Shown: one piece after another, positions 22,661 through 34,207 of the stretch
How the letters are laid out: each line of letters begins with the position of its first letter
Numbering within the stretch: the stretch's first letter is position 1
Assembly: GCA_029204225.1 (NCBI GenBank)
Contig: CM055097.1
Span: 62,520,950-62,584,949, forward strand
Source: Diphasiastrum complanatum
Lineage: Eukaryota; Streptophyta; Lycopodiopsida; Lycopodiales; Lycopodiaceae
Reading direction: 5' to 3'
Length of the DNA stretch: 64,000 bases
Program-made: the position numbers and the translations under genes
The notes under the pieces: model-generated
Database searches by the model: none
The model's input: only the letters and a program-made list of their open reading frames with translations
What the model was told of the DNA's origin: nothing

Positions 22661-23888
22661 GTTGTCAAGATTCCTTTTTCATTTTTTGTTCACTTCTTTT
22701 GTACATGTGGCCCAATAGTGTCTTGACATAGTGGCTTTAACGTAATGTTACTTCTTTGAGTCACATTTTGAGTCTACACTAAAAATGGCACAACTTCTGA
22801 TTGCTACGTCAAAATGCGACAAAAATTAGTGCATTGGAAAGCGCTTGTCAAGCACTTTCCATTGATATGTTAGATCTCATACTTTTGAGCTACTACAAAA
22901 AAGTTATAGCGAGTCAAAAATATTAGTTGAAAATAGTGACAAAATGCAAAAGAAATCTAGGCACGAATTTATATGTGGCCCTTTTTGAACTCAAACTTCC
23001 TCTAATGGTCAGATCTGATGTAGATGCAAGGTTATACTAGCCTGCAAGAGTTATGGATCAGAGAATCTCAAGATCTCAACAAAAAAACCAAAAACGAGCT
23101 CTTTTTCCATGGTTTTTGGAGATCCCTTGGGAACTAACTCTTGAGACTTTGTTAGTCACTACATTTGACTTAGATGCATCTATAAAAATCTCTACGAGAG
23201 TTTTTGATGAAAAAATGATCAAATTTGAGTGTCTACGAGGGTTCAAAAAAGCAAAAACTAAGGAACCTTCGCAGGGCATCAAGATCTGCAAACCAATCTT
23301 TACAGAGGGCATAAATGAAATCAGAGCAGTGAAATTAGCCTGCCTACATGGTCTGATCTTGAAAATCCAACATCTGGAACAAGTTGTGCGAGAGTTCACC
23401 TCCTGCGAAGGTTTAACCTTTGCAGACAAGCTGAACCTTCACAGAACCTTTGCAGGGTAGTCAAATCACCTTCTGAACCTTCGCAAACTTTACTGAGGTC
23501 GTAGAATTATGTGACGAAGGTCCCTGCAAAATTTTGGTTGGAATTGAACTGGGAAAGTGCAATTCTCCTAATACGCACTCTAATTTCCGCTATATAAAGG
23601 AGAAATTCGAGTCATTTGGCACTTCATTCAGTGAAGCTCTGCAGAAAAATACAACAAAAATTCAAAGTTATCAGATTGCGACGAAAATTTTCACCAGCCT
23701 TCATCAGCTCTCACAACCATCTATTACACACTCAGTTTCACCATTTCCACCTTCGTCCTCATGATTTCCACCTTTTTGCAAGTTTTTTTAAGCCTTTAAC
23801 TCATTTTTGACTCCTTCTCCTCTTTCTTGAATGCTTTTTCGCCTTTCCCATCTCCGTTGCTAATGCACTTTTTCGACCATCTAACATC
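22661..23888. other. Gene-free stretch
   Basis: No recognised feature. A minus-strand open frame (23076-23429) mirrors a plus-strand one (23053-23460) and neither has a known domain. The phrases GAACCTTCGCA and CCTTTGCAG recur around 23270-23490 like a weak internal repeat. Confidence 0.35.
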
Positions 23889-24944
23889 ATGGCTTCTTCT
23901 TCCTCTACTGACGATACTGGCATGAAGCAGGTTATCCAACATGAGTACCTACTGCCACCTAGATATGGGCCCTGCCTTCTAATTCTTTGGTAACCCCTTG
24001 GCTTTAGGTGGCTGGCCCCCTTCTTGAAACAATGGGCTTTTTTCTGATGCTCTTCTCTTCTGACATTAACATGGATCTAGCTCTCCATGCTTACGCCATG
24101 TGAGAAGAGCCGAAGTTGCATTTCCACATCCTGTACCAAGGTACCACGTACAAGGTATGCGTAAATGCTAACTCCATGGTCACTATCGGCATCGTGTCTG
24201 GTGATCGTCAACCCCTCTCTCATTGCCAAGCCAAGCACCTCATCCAACCCTACGTAACGGCCACTACTCTTGAGCTTCCGATCAAAACTAACAATGGTTA
24301 TCTGATAGAAGATATCAATGACCCCATCATCCAAGCCGTCGCTTACCCATTGAACAACTTTCTGGTTCTGTCGACTTTCTACAAGGAGTGCATACAATCT
24401 ACGCTCTTGAGCCAAATCATGGAATCCTTCATAGAATTCCCGAGCCCCTCGGTTGTGCCATATGACTGGCATAACTTCCTTATGCACGAGCCTGGTGGTG
24501 ATTTCAACGCCACCCATTTATGATGCTGCGCAGGCTAGTCAGAGCCAAGATCAAGGACAAATAGTGATGGGGTCTGATACACAGGACCAAGGGCAAGATA
24601 CAGGCCTTGATACCACACAACAAGCAGACCCGAGCCAAGCACAAACCTCATCATCCCAAGGCTCGAGGTCAATCTTTGCCAGCCACGCGTTCAGAAGGCC
24701 AAACTTGGTAGAGGACGAAACCAATGCCTACTGGCCTATGAAAGCTAAGATGATGGCTGGCAGCTACCAGTCACAATCAAAGAGGTTGAAGACAACGAGC
24801 TCACCTACCTCCCCGCCTTGGCCCCTCAACCGGAATGGCGTTAGAAGTTGTCTGAACGAGACCCTGTGGCCATCAGGGCATACTTCACGAGTCCAAGACA
24901 ACTACGGGTCAATGGCCACTACGTTCCCTACTCATGCAGTCTAA
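23889..24944 (+). pseudogene. Unidentified decayed coding sequence
   Basis: An ATG at 23889 opens MASSSSTDDTGMKQVIQHEY and soon stops. A second frame (24116-24523) and a third (24453-24944) overlap as if joined by frameshifts. The last is rich in Q, S and D (QASQSQDQGQ, then TTQQADPSQAQTSSSQG), like a disordered linker, followed by a basic stretch (KRLKTTSS). This looks like one ORF broken by indels. I do not recognise a family. It could be a host gene fragment or the first ORF of a retroelement. A minus-strand open frame covers the same bases and is taken as its shadow. Confidence 0.35.
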
Positions 24945-24949
24945 ATCCC

Positions 24950-27856
24950 ACTGAATCAATTGAAAGCATCAACAGATTATGAGCCATATTCACAAATCTT
25001 ATATGGAAGTATAATTTTATATAACCATAATATCCTTCAAAACCTAGTCCACACTGGAAGGAGTTATACGAATCCCAATCGAAATAATTTTGAAATTTCT
25101 AAAAAGTAGAGTCTAAATAGAAGAGAAATAGATTTAAGGGCCTCCAGATTTTGTAAATAATGAGATACCATTTGGGATCCGAATCTATATCTCATAATTT
25201 TCCAAGATACCCTAAGCTTTTACCAATGGACTTTGTTAGTATTAGCATTATAGTAATCACTACCCATCGATCTACAGATCATTCTTACCCAAGAAATCCC
25301 CTTTGGAATCACTGATGTCCCATACCACCAGCTTTTCCTCCAAGAATCCTGTGCTTCTAGATCTGTTTTCCCAAAAAGTCCATAAGACTATTTGGCTATC
25401 CTTTACCAAGATACTGGATCAGATTCACAACCAATTCTAGGAGATACTTCTAACCGTTGATATCCCTCATGCCCCTTAAGCATTACTCAAAAATACCACT
25501 CTGCATAATGCCTAGTGAACGATATTTCATATTATATTGTCTGGAATGCCACTCAAGTGTATTCACTAACCCAAAAAAAACATGGATCTCAGAAAAACTA
25601 AATACATACTATCCCAGAAATCCAATATCTAGTTCAGAATCTATAAAAAGAGCTTAATTCTTTTACAGGTTAGAATTTCTCTTGGTTGTCACGGTCATTA
25701 TAAAGAAACACTCTATAATGCCTCAAAAAAGAATCCATTCTACTAGATTCTTGTATGGATCACTTCCATCTACTTTCACTTGCAAGATCCAATCCAATTG
25801 CAGAAAAGAGATGGTTCTATGAATGGACTATTTGACTTTCCACTCACTTTTCCCTTAGAATTTAATTTCTCAAAATTCTAATTAATACCGAGGAAAAAAA
25901 ATCCAAATTCCCAGAGGCAATTTTCTAAATCAATTCCCAACTGAATTCTCACTTACTATCACTTATACTTTAGGAATTGAAAGTAGATAAAATGGATCAC
26001 TTGGATAACCAATCATCTACTCCTCAGACTCCATCTCTTTCCTCCCTTCCAAAAAATGGTTCAGGCTGAAAGCCCCAAATTTGTAGGAAAAAATTCAATT
26101 TGGTATCAATAGTACTTTAACTACTAATCAACCAAACAGTTTTGATTGTTCAACTAATTAAGTGCCGCACTCAACTACTGGCAAATCCTCTTACGAATAA
26201 GCATAGAAACTGTTATAATAAGATTTACATTATTCTTGGTCTTTATTGATCCCAAAAACAAGAAATGTCCTCATTATTTGACAGATTCTAAAATCTTTAA
26301 CTGAAAGTGAAAGGTACATTGACCTTATAAAACTGACCGATTTCAACTCAGTAAGATCATTCACTTTATGAGCAATTTCTCTTTGATCAATAACCAACAA
26401 ATTTGAACAAATAAAAAACATCCAGTGTTCTTTCAAATTTTTACGTAACTGGGATTTTCAAATTTCGTTCGATATGGACCTAAACTGTGAAAATCGATCT
26501 AAAACACGACTTGCCAGTTTCATAGTTACCATCACATTCCAAAAGTATTTTGAAACATTCGGCATACATTAGACATGACATGTAGTGATTTCCAAAAAAA
26601 ATCAAATTTTTACGTAAATTGCCTAGTAACAAATCAGCTTTTTGAACTAGAATTTCTAAAAATAGCTTTATGCATGAAATTTCTCTGATCAATCTACTAA
26701 ACACCCATTTACCATGCATCCAAACATGCATATAGGCCTATCCATACATTTTCAACAACAGAAAAGCAAAACACTGAACTACATGCATGCATGCACTAGA
26801 ACATTATGGAAAATTTTCATATTTTAGTTCAAAAACTGTCAAACTTCCGATAGCCATAACTTTCTCTACAGGACACCAAATTGGTCACTGTAAAGCACAT
26901 TACGGAGGGAGAGTAGGTCAGGTCCAACAAGCAATCATAGACTCAGATCATGCAAAAAATGCATTTTTGACTCCTTCAACAAGCAAAACTTCAACATAAT
27001 GGTGCCTAAGCCCCACACAACCAAATTGGATGCATGATGGCTCAAAAAAGAGGAAATACATCATATATTTAAGCTTGTATTGTGATCCAACAGGCTCAAA
27101 CCACCATTTGATAGGTATTCATGCTCAAAAGTCCCCAAAAATACACTATTTTTTGACTTTTTGAGACCCTTAATGGTGTCCAATCCTAACCAAAATTCAT
27201 GAAAGACTTAGGACAGCTTGATTACACCTCTGAAAACGTGCATGCAAAGTATTGGCCATGAATTTTATGAAGAACCACAAAATTAGTCCAAAAACCATCA
27301 AAAAACCATGTTTTTTTGACAATTTGGACCAAAATTTGTGGATGAAATCCACAATTAAGTGCAATCAGACCCAAATACCTGTAAATCAATTACATGAAAG
27401 CACTACACGTTCTGCTTTCAGTCAATTATGGTTCTTATAGCCCATTTTGAGTCCAAAAACCCCAATTTTTGGCTAAAAATCACTATCTAAGCATCCTTTT
27501 GACTTTTCAACCAACATGCAATCATTAGATCCAATCAATAATGACTGTAAAACAGCAAGTACAATCTGAAAAATGTACTAGATCAGTAGCAATGATAAAT
27601 TTCGAGCCAAAATTTTCAAATCTAGGTGAAAATTCACAAAAAACTGTCAAAAATCCATTGATTTCCACCAAAATCTATGGAGAAATTCCATAATCATGAT
27701 CAATAGGCTGAAAGTACACCAAATTCAGAGAAACCACTTACTTGGAGGTCAATTCTACCAATAGGAAGTAAAAAGCAAGGAGAAACTACCAAAAAGCTGA
27801 GAAAAAGCAAGAAGCAACTCCACCTTCCGATTGATGCAAACCTTGCTCTGATTCCA
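24950..27856 (-). other. Possible internal region of a non-coding LTR element (LARD-like)
   Basis: No gene is visible in 2.9 kb. At its right end, GGAATCAGAGC on the minus strand (within 27845-27856) differs from the initiator-Met PBS core by one base. It is followed on the far side by TGTAAAGATC (27858), which could be an LTR terminus. That would make this the leader or internal region of a minus-strand LTR element without coding capacity. The intact copia element interrupts the putative LTR at 27912. The far LTR was not found, so this is tentative. Confidence 0.3.
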
Positions 27857-27911
27857 CTGTAAAGATCGCCTAGTGAAGATCCGACTAGATCTTGTTGCAT
27901 ACAACCAAAAG

Positions 27912-28564
27912 TGTGAAAAACTCAGATCCAAAAGATGCTAAAGTTTCATAAAGATCTTGGCCATGGAAGTTATGCACATCTAGATTGAAAAAATGATAGA
28001 AATTGTGATGTTAAGCATACTAAACATCAACTAAACATCAAAATCTGATCATAAGCTTCCACAAACAGAAACTTGCTGTCCCTGTCCGTACTTCAGAGCC
28101 TACAACCTGCATTTCACACGTGTGAAGCCATAGCAACAAAGAAATCACAATTCTAGTGGCTAGAATGCAAGATATGAACAAAAAAGTGAGAGAGAAGAAG
28201 ATGGACCTTCAAAGAGCATAACATTCATTCAATAGAATGAAAATGAGATGTGTACATACTCGTGGAGATGGCTATTTATAGCAGCCATAGTGCCTCTTGG
28301 CCACTTGTCTTATGATAGGCTAAAATTGGGGTCCAATAGGATTCACCCATATACCTAGAAATTTGGTCAAATAGGAATGCACCAAATTATGAGCCAATAG
28401 AAGAGCTCCACACTCGACCTCCTCTAATTAATGTGACCTCAAAAGTAGTGTACACATACTTTGGGCCTCTACATACATGTATGAACCTATCTCTAACTTT
28501 TATTTGGCCATAGGCCTACAAAATCTCAAGTTAGGAAAATACTACTAGTTGACAATTTTTCACA
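27912..28564 (-). repeat. 3' LTR of the intact copia element
   Basis: 653 bp with TG/CA termini in either reading. It contains TATAAATA on the minus strand (28273-28280). The Gag-Pol stop codon overlaps the LTR edge at 28560-28562. No difference from the 5' LTR was seen by eye. Confidence 0.95.
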
Positions 28565-31500
28565 CTCCCTCTTCAACTAGTTTTAGCATAGATTTAGAAA
28601 GTACACCAAGACTTGTTCTATGCTTGAAAAATAAGTCCTTTCCCAATGCTTTGGTAAAGATATCAGCCACACATTCCTTTGATGGGACATGTTCAAGCTT
28701 GATCTCTTTTGCCAACACTTGTTCTCTCACAAAATGGTAAGCCACCTCGATATGTTTGCTCCTTGCATGGAAAACTGGATTGCTTGCTAGACTTTGGGCT
28801 GAAAGGTTGTCACAAAAAATGATTGGACTCTCTGAAAAATCCAGCAAATGAAGCTCCATAATCATCCTCTTGATCCACACCATCTCCTTTGTGCATGATG
28901 TCAAAGCTTTGTACTCGGCCTCACTAGAAGAAAGTGATATAGTTGCTTGTTTCTTCGACATCCATGAGATAGCTCCATCACCTATGAAAATAGCATGTGC
29001 ATTTATGGATTTTCTATCCATAAGGTCTCCTGCAAAATCTGAATCTGAAAAACCAAATAAGTTAGGTGATGAGCCTCTATAAACAATGCCAAAATCTTTT
29101 GTTCCCGAGATGTATCTCAAGATCCTCTTTCCTAGTTTCCAATGTTCTATGCTAGGATCTTGCATGAATTGGCTTAATCTACCAACACAATAAGATAAAT
29201 CAGGTCTTGTGATGGTTAGATATATAAGAGAACCTATTAGCTTCCTATAGAGAGTAATGTCCTCGAAGGATCTTTCATTACCTCTTATAGTTAGCTTTAC
29301 ATGTGATTCCATAGGTGTATCAATAGGATTTGCATCTACCATATGAAATCTATTGAGAATAGAAATAGCATACTTCTCTTGTGAAATAAAAGTGATTTGA
29401 GAAGTTCTAATTACTTCTATTCCTAAGATATAGCTCAAAAGACCAAGATCATGCACTTCAAATTCCTTTTTTAGTGCTTTCTTGATATCTTCTATATCTT
29501 CCTTGTTCCCTCCACTTAAAATAATGTCATCCACATAAATTAGAAGGATTGTAACATCATTAGCACTAATTCTAAAGTAAAGTGAATGATCATACTCACT
29601 CATAGTGAAGTTTTGAGAAAGTAGAAAAGAGTTAAGCCTAGCATACCAACTCCTTGGTGCTTGCTTAAGACCATACAAACTTTTTTGTAGAAAACACACA
29701 TGATTAGGCTTGCTATGAGAAACATAGCTCTCGGGTTGCTCCATGTAGACTTCCTCTTCAAGATCACCATTCAAGAAAGCATTAGAAATGTCTAATTGCC
29801 AAAGATCCCATCCATAAAGAGTTGCAAGGGAAATGATTACTCTTATGCTCACCATCTTTGCCACGGGTGCAAAGGTTTCCTCATAGTCAATGCCATGCTC
29901 TTGAGCATAACCTTTAGCCACCAACCTTGCCTTCAACTTGTTGATAGATCCATCTTGATTTGTCTTTACCTTGAAGATCCATTTGCATCCAATTGCACTT
30001 TTGCCCTTTGGAAGCTCCACCAATCTCCATGTGTTGTTCTTCATAAGTGCTTCAAACTCAAGATCCATTGCTTGGATCCATTCCTCTTCTTGCCTTGCTT
30101 CATCTACACATGAAGGTACATCAAAAGAAGTTAGGAAAGCATAGTTGGATCCATCCACCACTTGCTTACCTTTGCCATCATAAGTGAGCCTTGAGGGTTT
30201 CACTTTATGCCTTGGAGTTCTCCTTGGAATTTGACTTGAAGAGGCTTCTTCAACATCCACATCCAATGTGTCATCAACTCCATTGTCATCAAGCACATTA
30301 GTTGCAACAACACCATCATCACTTGAAACAACTTTTGGAATGTTACCTTCATCAAAAATGACATCCCTACTTGTGAACACTTTCTTGATTGAAGGAACAT
30401 AAATCCTATATGCTTTGCTTACTTCACTATAACCAACAAAAATGCCCTTTCTTGAAGATGGATCCTCCTTAGTTCTATCATCAAGAGTAATGTTGAAGTA
30501 GCAAATGCATCCAAAAGTTCTTAGAAACTTGACATTAGGCTTCGTACCAAACAAAGCTTCAAAAGGGGTTTTTCCTTCCAATACAACACTTGGCCATCTA
30601 TTGCATAGGAAATTTGCACACAACAAAGCATCACTCCAAAAAGGTTTAGGAAGATTAGCATTCAATCTCATTGCCTTTGCACTCTCACACAAGGTTCTAT
30701 TCTTCCTCTCGGCCACTCCATTTTGTTGTGGTGTTCTTGGACATGTGTACTCCCTCTTGATCCCATGCTCATCGCAAAAGGCTTTGAATTTGTTAGAAAT
30801 GTATTCACCACCATTGTCGCTCCTCAAGCATTTGATTTTGGTTGTAAATTGAGTCTCAATAGCAACTTTGAACTTGACAAACACATCAAACACCTCATCC
30901 TTGCTCTTTAGTAGATAAACCCAACAAAATCTACTAAAATCATCAATGAAAGTTACATACATCTTAGCACCTCCATTGCTAATTGTAGTAACACCATGAA
31001 TATCCGAATGCAAGAGAGAAAAAGGCATCTTAGATCTAGATATAGATCTAGTATATGGCAATCTATGTGATTTAGACAAAGCACATTCTTCACAAACATG
31101 ATTCAAGCAAGTAAGAGACTTGGGAAGTCCCCTTACTACCTCCTTTTTGGCTATTACCTCCAAGGCCTTGTAGTTGAGATGTCCCATCCTTTTATGCCAT
31201 ACCTCTTGAATTGACATTTGTTCATTTGCCATGCATCCAACTTGGTTAGCAACAACACATGCATCAAGCTTGAACAATTTCCCTTGCCTTTTCCCTTTTG
31301 CAATGATACTACACCCCTTTTTGATCAAGCAAGCATCACCATCAAACTCAACTTTGAATCCTTTGTCAAGCATTTGGCTTACACTAAGTAAGTTCTTGGT
31401 AATGGATGGAATGAGCAAAACATCTTTCAATTCTATATTCCTATTTGTAGAAAGTGAAATAGGAATTGTGCCAATCCCCTTGATTGCACACTCACCATCA

Positions 31501-32510
31501 TTTGCGGTATAGATTACCTTCCTATCACCATCAAATGCCATTAAAGATGAAAAATACTCTTTATGATATGTCATATGAGAAGTGGCTCCACTATCAATCC
31601 ACCAAGGATCAATGTCTCCATGATTAGCCAACAAGCAAGATGACATAACAAAAGCATCATTTGAAAGAAGCTCATCCCCACCCTCATCAATAGTTAGATT
31701 GGTTTGCTTTTCCCCTTGATCCCTCTTTTTCTTAAAACAATCACTAGCAAAATGCCCTTTGACTCCACAATAGAAACATTTTAGCTTAGATCTATCCTTC
31801 TTTTTGCCAAAAGTGGAGTGCTCACCTTGGTCTTGCCCTTTAGACCAATTGCTTTTACCTTTGCCCTTGAACTTGCCTTTAGAGAACATTGCCTCCTCTT
31901 CTCCTCCTTGAGATGTAGAAGATGCTCCCACTCTTGCTTGCAACCTGAATTCTTCAGCCAACAAGACCTCTTGCAAGTCTCCAACACTTGGTAAACATTT
32001 TTGGATAGCATAACTTTGAACAAGATTAGCATGATCATCCAACAAGCCATTGAGAATCACTTGAACAAGCTCCTCATTATTTATGCCATCATTAATGCAT
32101 GCTAACTCATCATTCAATGCTTTAACTCTCAAAACAAAAGCATGTCCATTCTCACTCTTCTTTTGCATACAAGAAAAGATTTGCCTTCTTAAAGTCAACA
32201 CTCTAGAAGTAGACTTGGATTCATAAACCTTCTTCAAGGCTTCCCAAGCTTCACTAGATGATGTGCACTTACCAACCTCTTTGATAAGCTCATTTGTCAC
32301 ATTCATCTTGATCATGTGAAGGGCTTTCTTTGCCCTCTTGTCATACCTCAATTGTTCTTGAGGTGCCAAAGGTCTCTCCTCCACACCTACAACAATATCC
32401 ATCAACTCATTCATCTCAAGCAAAGACTCCATCCTTACTTTCCAAGTAGAATAGTTGAGGGAGGTAAGCCTATCATTGCTTTCCAACATGTAGCCTCCAT
32501 TTGTAGCCAT
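28560..32510 (-). CDS. Ty1/copia Gag-Pol polyprotein, 1316 aa
   Basis: One frame carries all copia domains in order. The Gag-like N-terminus has NYSTWKVRMESLLE (about 19-32). The zinc knuckle CFYCGVKGHFASDC follows (245-258). The aspartic protease active site is WIDSGAT (304-310). Integrase has an HHCC zinc site (H439, H444, C473, C476) and the catalytic triad D503, D565, E601 with 35 residues between the last two. RT has KARLVAKGYAQ near 860 and YVDD at 992-995. The C-terminal RNase H contains SSSEAEY and ends near DIFTKALGKD. All visible catalytic residues are intact. The stop TGA is supplied by the first LTR bases. The ATG at 32510 is about 600 nt after the PBS. Confidence 0.97.
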   Translation of the reverse strand: MATNGGYMLESNDRLTSLNYSTWKVRMESLLEMNELMDIVVGVEERPLAPQEQLRYDKRAKKALHMIKMNVTNELIKEVGKCTSSSEAWEALKKVYESKSTSRVLTLRRQIFSCMQKKSENGHAFVLRVKALNDELACINDGINNEELVQVILNGLLDDHANLVQSYAIQKCLPSVGDLQEVLLAEEFRLQARVGASSTSQGGEEEAMFSKGKFKGKGKSNWSKGQDQGEHSTFGKKKDRSKLKCFYCGVKGHFASDCFKKKRDQGEKQTNLTIDEGGDELLSNDAFVMSSCLLANHGDIDPWWIDSGATSHMTYHKEYFSSLMAFDGDRKVIYTANDGECAIKGIGTIPISLSTNRNIELKDVLLIPSITKNLLSVSQMLDKGFKVEFDGDACLIKKGCSIIAKGKRQGKLFKLDACVVANQVGCMANEQMSIQEVWHKRMGHLNYKALEVIAKKEVVRGLPKSLTCLNHVCEECALSKSHRLPYTRSISRSKMPFSLLHSDIHGVTTISNGGAKMYVTFIDDFSRFCWVYLLKSKDEVFDVFVKFKVAIETQFTTKIKCLRSDNGGEYISNKFKAFCDEHGIKREYTCPRTPQQNGVAERKNRTLCESAKAMRLNANLPKPFWSDALLCANFLCNRWPSVVLEGKTPFEALFGTKPNVKFLRTFGCICYFNITLDDRTKEDPSSRKGIFVGYSEVSKAYRIYVPSIKKVFTSRDVIFDEGNIPKVVSSDDGVVATNVLDDNGVDDTLDVDVEEASSSQIPRRTPRHKVKPSRLTYDGKGKQVVDGSNYAFLTSFDVPSCVDEARQEEEWIQAMDLEFEALMKNNTWRLVELPKGKSAIGCKWIFKVKTNQDGSINKLKARLVAKGYAQEHGIDYEETFAPVAKMVSIRVIISLATLYGWDLWQLDISNAFLNGDLEEEVYMEQPESYVSHSKPNHVCFLQKSLYGLKQAPRSWYARLNSFLLSQNFTMSEYDHSLYFRISANDVTILLIYVDDIILSGGNKEDIEDIKKALKKEFEVHDLGLLSYILGIEVIRTSQITFISQEKYAISILNRFHMVDANPIDTPMESHVKLTIRGNERSFEDITLYRKLIGSLIYLTITRPDLSYCVGRLSQFMQDPSIEHWKLGKRILRYISGTKDFGIVYRGSSPNLFGFSDSDFAGDLMDRKSINAHAIFIGDGAISWMSKKQATISLSSSEAEYKALTSCTKEMVWIKRMIMELHLLDFSESPIIFCDNLSAQSLASNPVFHARSKHIEVAYHFVREQVLAKEIKLEHVPSKECVADIFTKALGKDLFFKHRTSLGVLSKSMLKLVEEGV

Positions 32511-33107
32511 GTTGCAATGATTGATCTCTGATCTTTGACCTGTTCCAATGCACTAAGCACTCTCTTGAATCAACAAATGAAACACAAGAAGAAATCACAA
32601 AGATTTGGAACCTAAAACCTTACTTTTTCTCTCTTTTCCTCACTTTTTCCTTAATTTTAGCCACTAGTTTTATGATTTCTTGATCAAACCAAGACCAAAC
32701 CTCAATATACTTGCTTTTCCCTCACTCCTAAGATTGAAATACACTCTTGAATCATTCAGCAAACTGAAAATCAGAGGGTTACATCAATTTTGAAGTTTTT
32801 GACATGAAGAAGCAAGAAATTGAATCAAAAAACTATATGCTAGAATGGAAAACTAATAGGATCTTGTTGGATCTTGCATCTCCCTCTTTCAAAAACAATT
32901 TTTGTCTCCTTATTCTGATAAGTACAGAGGGAATTCGCCCTACTTCAATTGAAATGCATACAAATGATGTTTTGATCACAAAGATCCAATTTCTACACAT
33001 AAATCAACAAGATTTTTAGCTAGAAACTTGATTGGAATGCTACAAAAGCAAACTCGCCCACAAATCTCTTCTAAATCTGGCAAAACCTGCACATTTGGCC
33101 GCCTAAT

Positions 33108-33119
33108 GCTCTGATACCA
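33108..33119 (-). other. Primer-binding site of the intact copia element
   Basis: On the minus strand TGGTATCAGAGC directly follows the 5' LTR. It is complementary to the 3' end of plant initiator Met tRNA, the usual primer of copia elements. Confidence 0.92.
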
Positions 33120-33772
33120 TGTGAAAAACTCAGATCCAAAAGATGCTAAAGTTTCATAAAGATCTTGGCCATGGAAGTTATGCACATCTAGATTGAAAAA
33201 ATGATAGAAATTGTGATGTTAAGCATACTAAACATCAACTAAACATCAAAATCTGATCATAAGCTTCCACAAACAGAAACTTGCTGTCCCTGTCCGTACT
33301 TCAGAGCCTACAACCTGCATTTCACACGTGTGAAGCCATAGCAACAAAGAAATCACAATTCTAGTGGCTAGAATGCAAGATATGAACAAAAAAGTGAGAG
33401 AGAAGAAGATGGACCTTCAAAGAGCATAACATTCATTCAATAGAATGAAAATGAGATGTGTACATACTCGTGGAGATGGCTATTTATAGCAGCCATAGTG
33501 CCTCTTGGCCACTTGTCTTATGATAGGCTAAAATTGGGGTCCAATAGGATTCACCCATATACCTAGAAATTTGGTCAAATAGGAATGCACCAAATTATGA
33601 GCCAATAGAAGAGCTCCACACTCGACCTCCTCTAATTAATGTGACCTCAAAAGTAGTGTACACATACTTTGGGCCTCTACATACATGTATGAACCTATCT
33701 CTAACTTTTATTTGGCCATAGGCCTACAAAATCTCAAGTTAGGAAAATACTACTAGTTGACAATTTTTCACA
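33120..33772 (-). repeat. 5' LTR of the intact copia element
   Basis: Promoter-bearing LTR for the minus-strand element, matching 27912-28564 over its full 653 bp on reading. TATAAATA lies at 33481-33488 on the minus strand. Confidence 0.95.
33481..33488 (-). promoter_or_regulatory. TATA box of the copia 5' LTR
   Basis: CTATAAATAG on the minus strand, about 360 nt before the LTR end and oriented toward gag. It is the best TATA match in the LTR and is conserved in the other LTR. Confidence 0.6.
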
Positions 33773-33777
33773 AAAAG

Positions 33778-34207
33778 AACACCTATGGAGCAAAACCACC
33801 CAACCAACAGGAAATGGCTAGTCAACACCCTAACCACTTCACCCCCACGCCTTGGTGAATGAATGCAAGAGAGGAGGGGCTCCTGGCTACAAGGATTAGA
33901 AAATCCAATAGGTAGATGGGCAAGTTTCTAGTAGTATATATTCTCTCCTAGGAGGAGAGAATATTCCTCTTAGGATCGCCATGCAACCTGGAATAGCAAT
34001 TGACCTCCTATTCTTGCATTATAGAAGTCATACACCATGCAAGGGCTCCTATGTCCAATTATAGGTCTGGGTCCTCATATGATTATTGATCACTTTATCG
34101 GCCAAGCCCGGATTGACGAGGCATAACTAATAACCACATACACTGGAGTGACCGGCTATCCATGTCAGGAATTATTCTGGATCCCTCATACTAGACATGG
34201 ACGCAAC
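33778..34207. other. Stretch between the two copia elements
   Basis: No gene. If the intact copia element inserted in an older LTR, part of this sequence would be the rest of that LTR. A small hairpin (TATTCTCTCCT, 3-bp loop, AGGAGAGAATA) lies near 33938-33962. Confidence 0.3.

Larger units (their letters stand above)
27912..33772 (-). mobile_element. Intact Ty1/copia LTR retrotransposon (5861 bp)
   Basis: Two 653-bp LTRs (27912-28564 and 33120-33772) appear identical on reading and run TGTGAAAAAC...TTTTTCACA in plus orientation. Flanking AAAAG at 27907-27911 and 33773-33777 is the 5-bp target-site duplication. On the minus strand the PBS TGGTATCAGAGC (33108-33119) abuts the 5' LTR, and a purine tract GAAGAGGGAG abuts the 3' LTR (28565-28575). 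A single uninterrupted Gag-Pol frame lies between. Identical LTRs and an open frame imply very recent insertion and possible autonomy. The flanks look like the LTR of an older element. Confidence 0.97.

Noticed and set aside
23076-23460. Overlapping 117- and 135-codon frames on opposite strands
   Set aside because: Neither has a recognisable domain, there is no exon structure, and each mirrors the other.
28549-32531. Several plus-strand frames across the copia element
   Set aside because: They are antisense shadows of the intact Gag-Pol frame.
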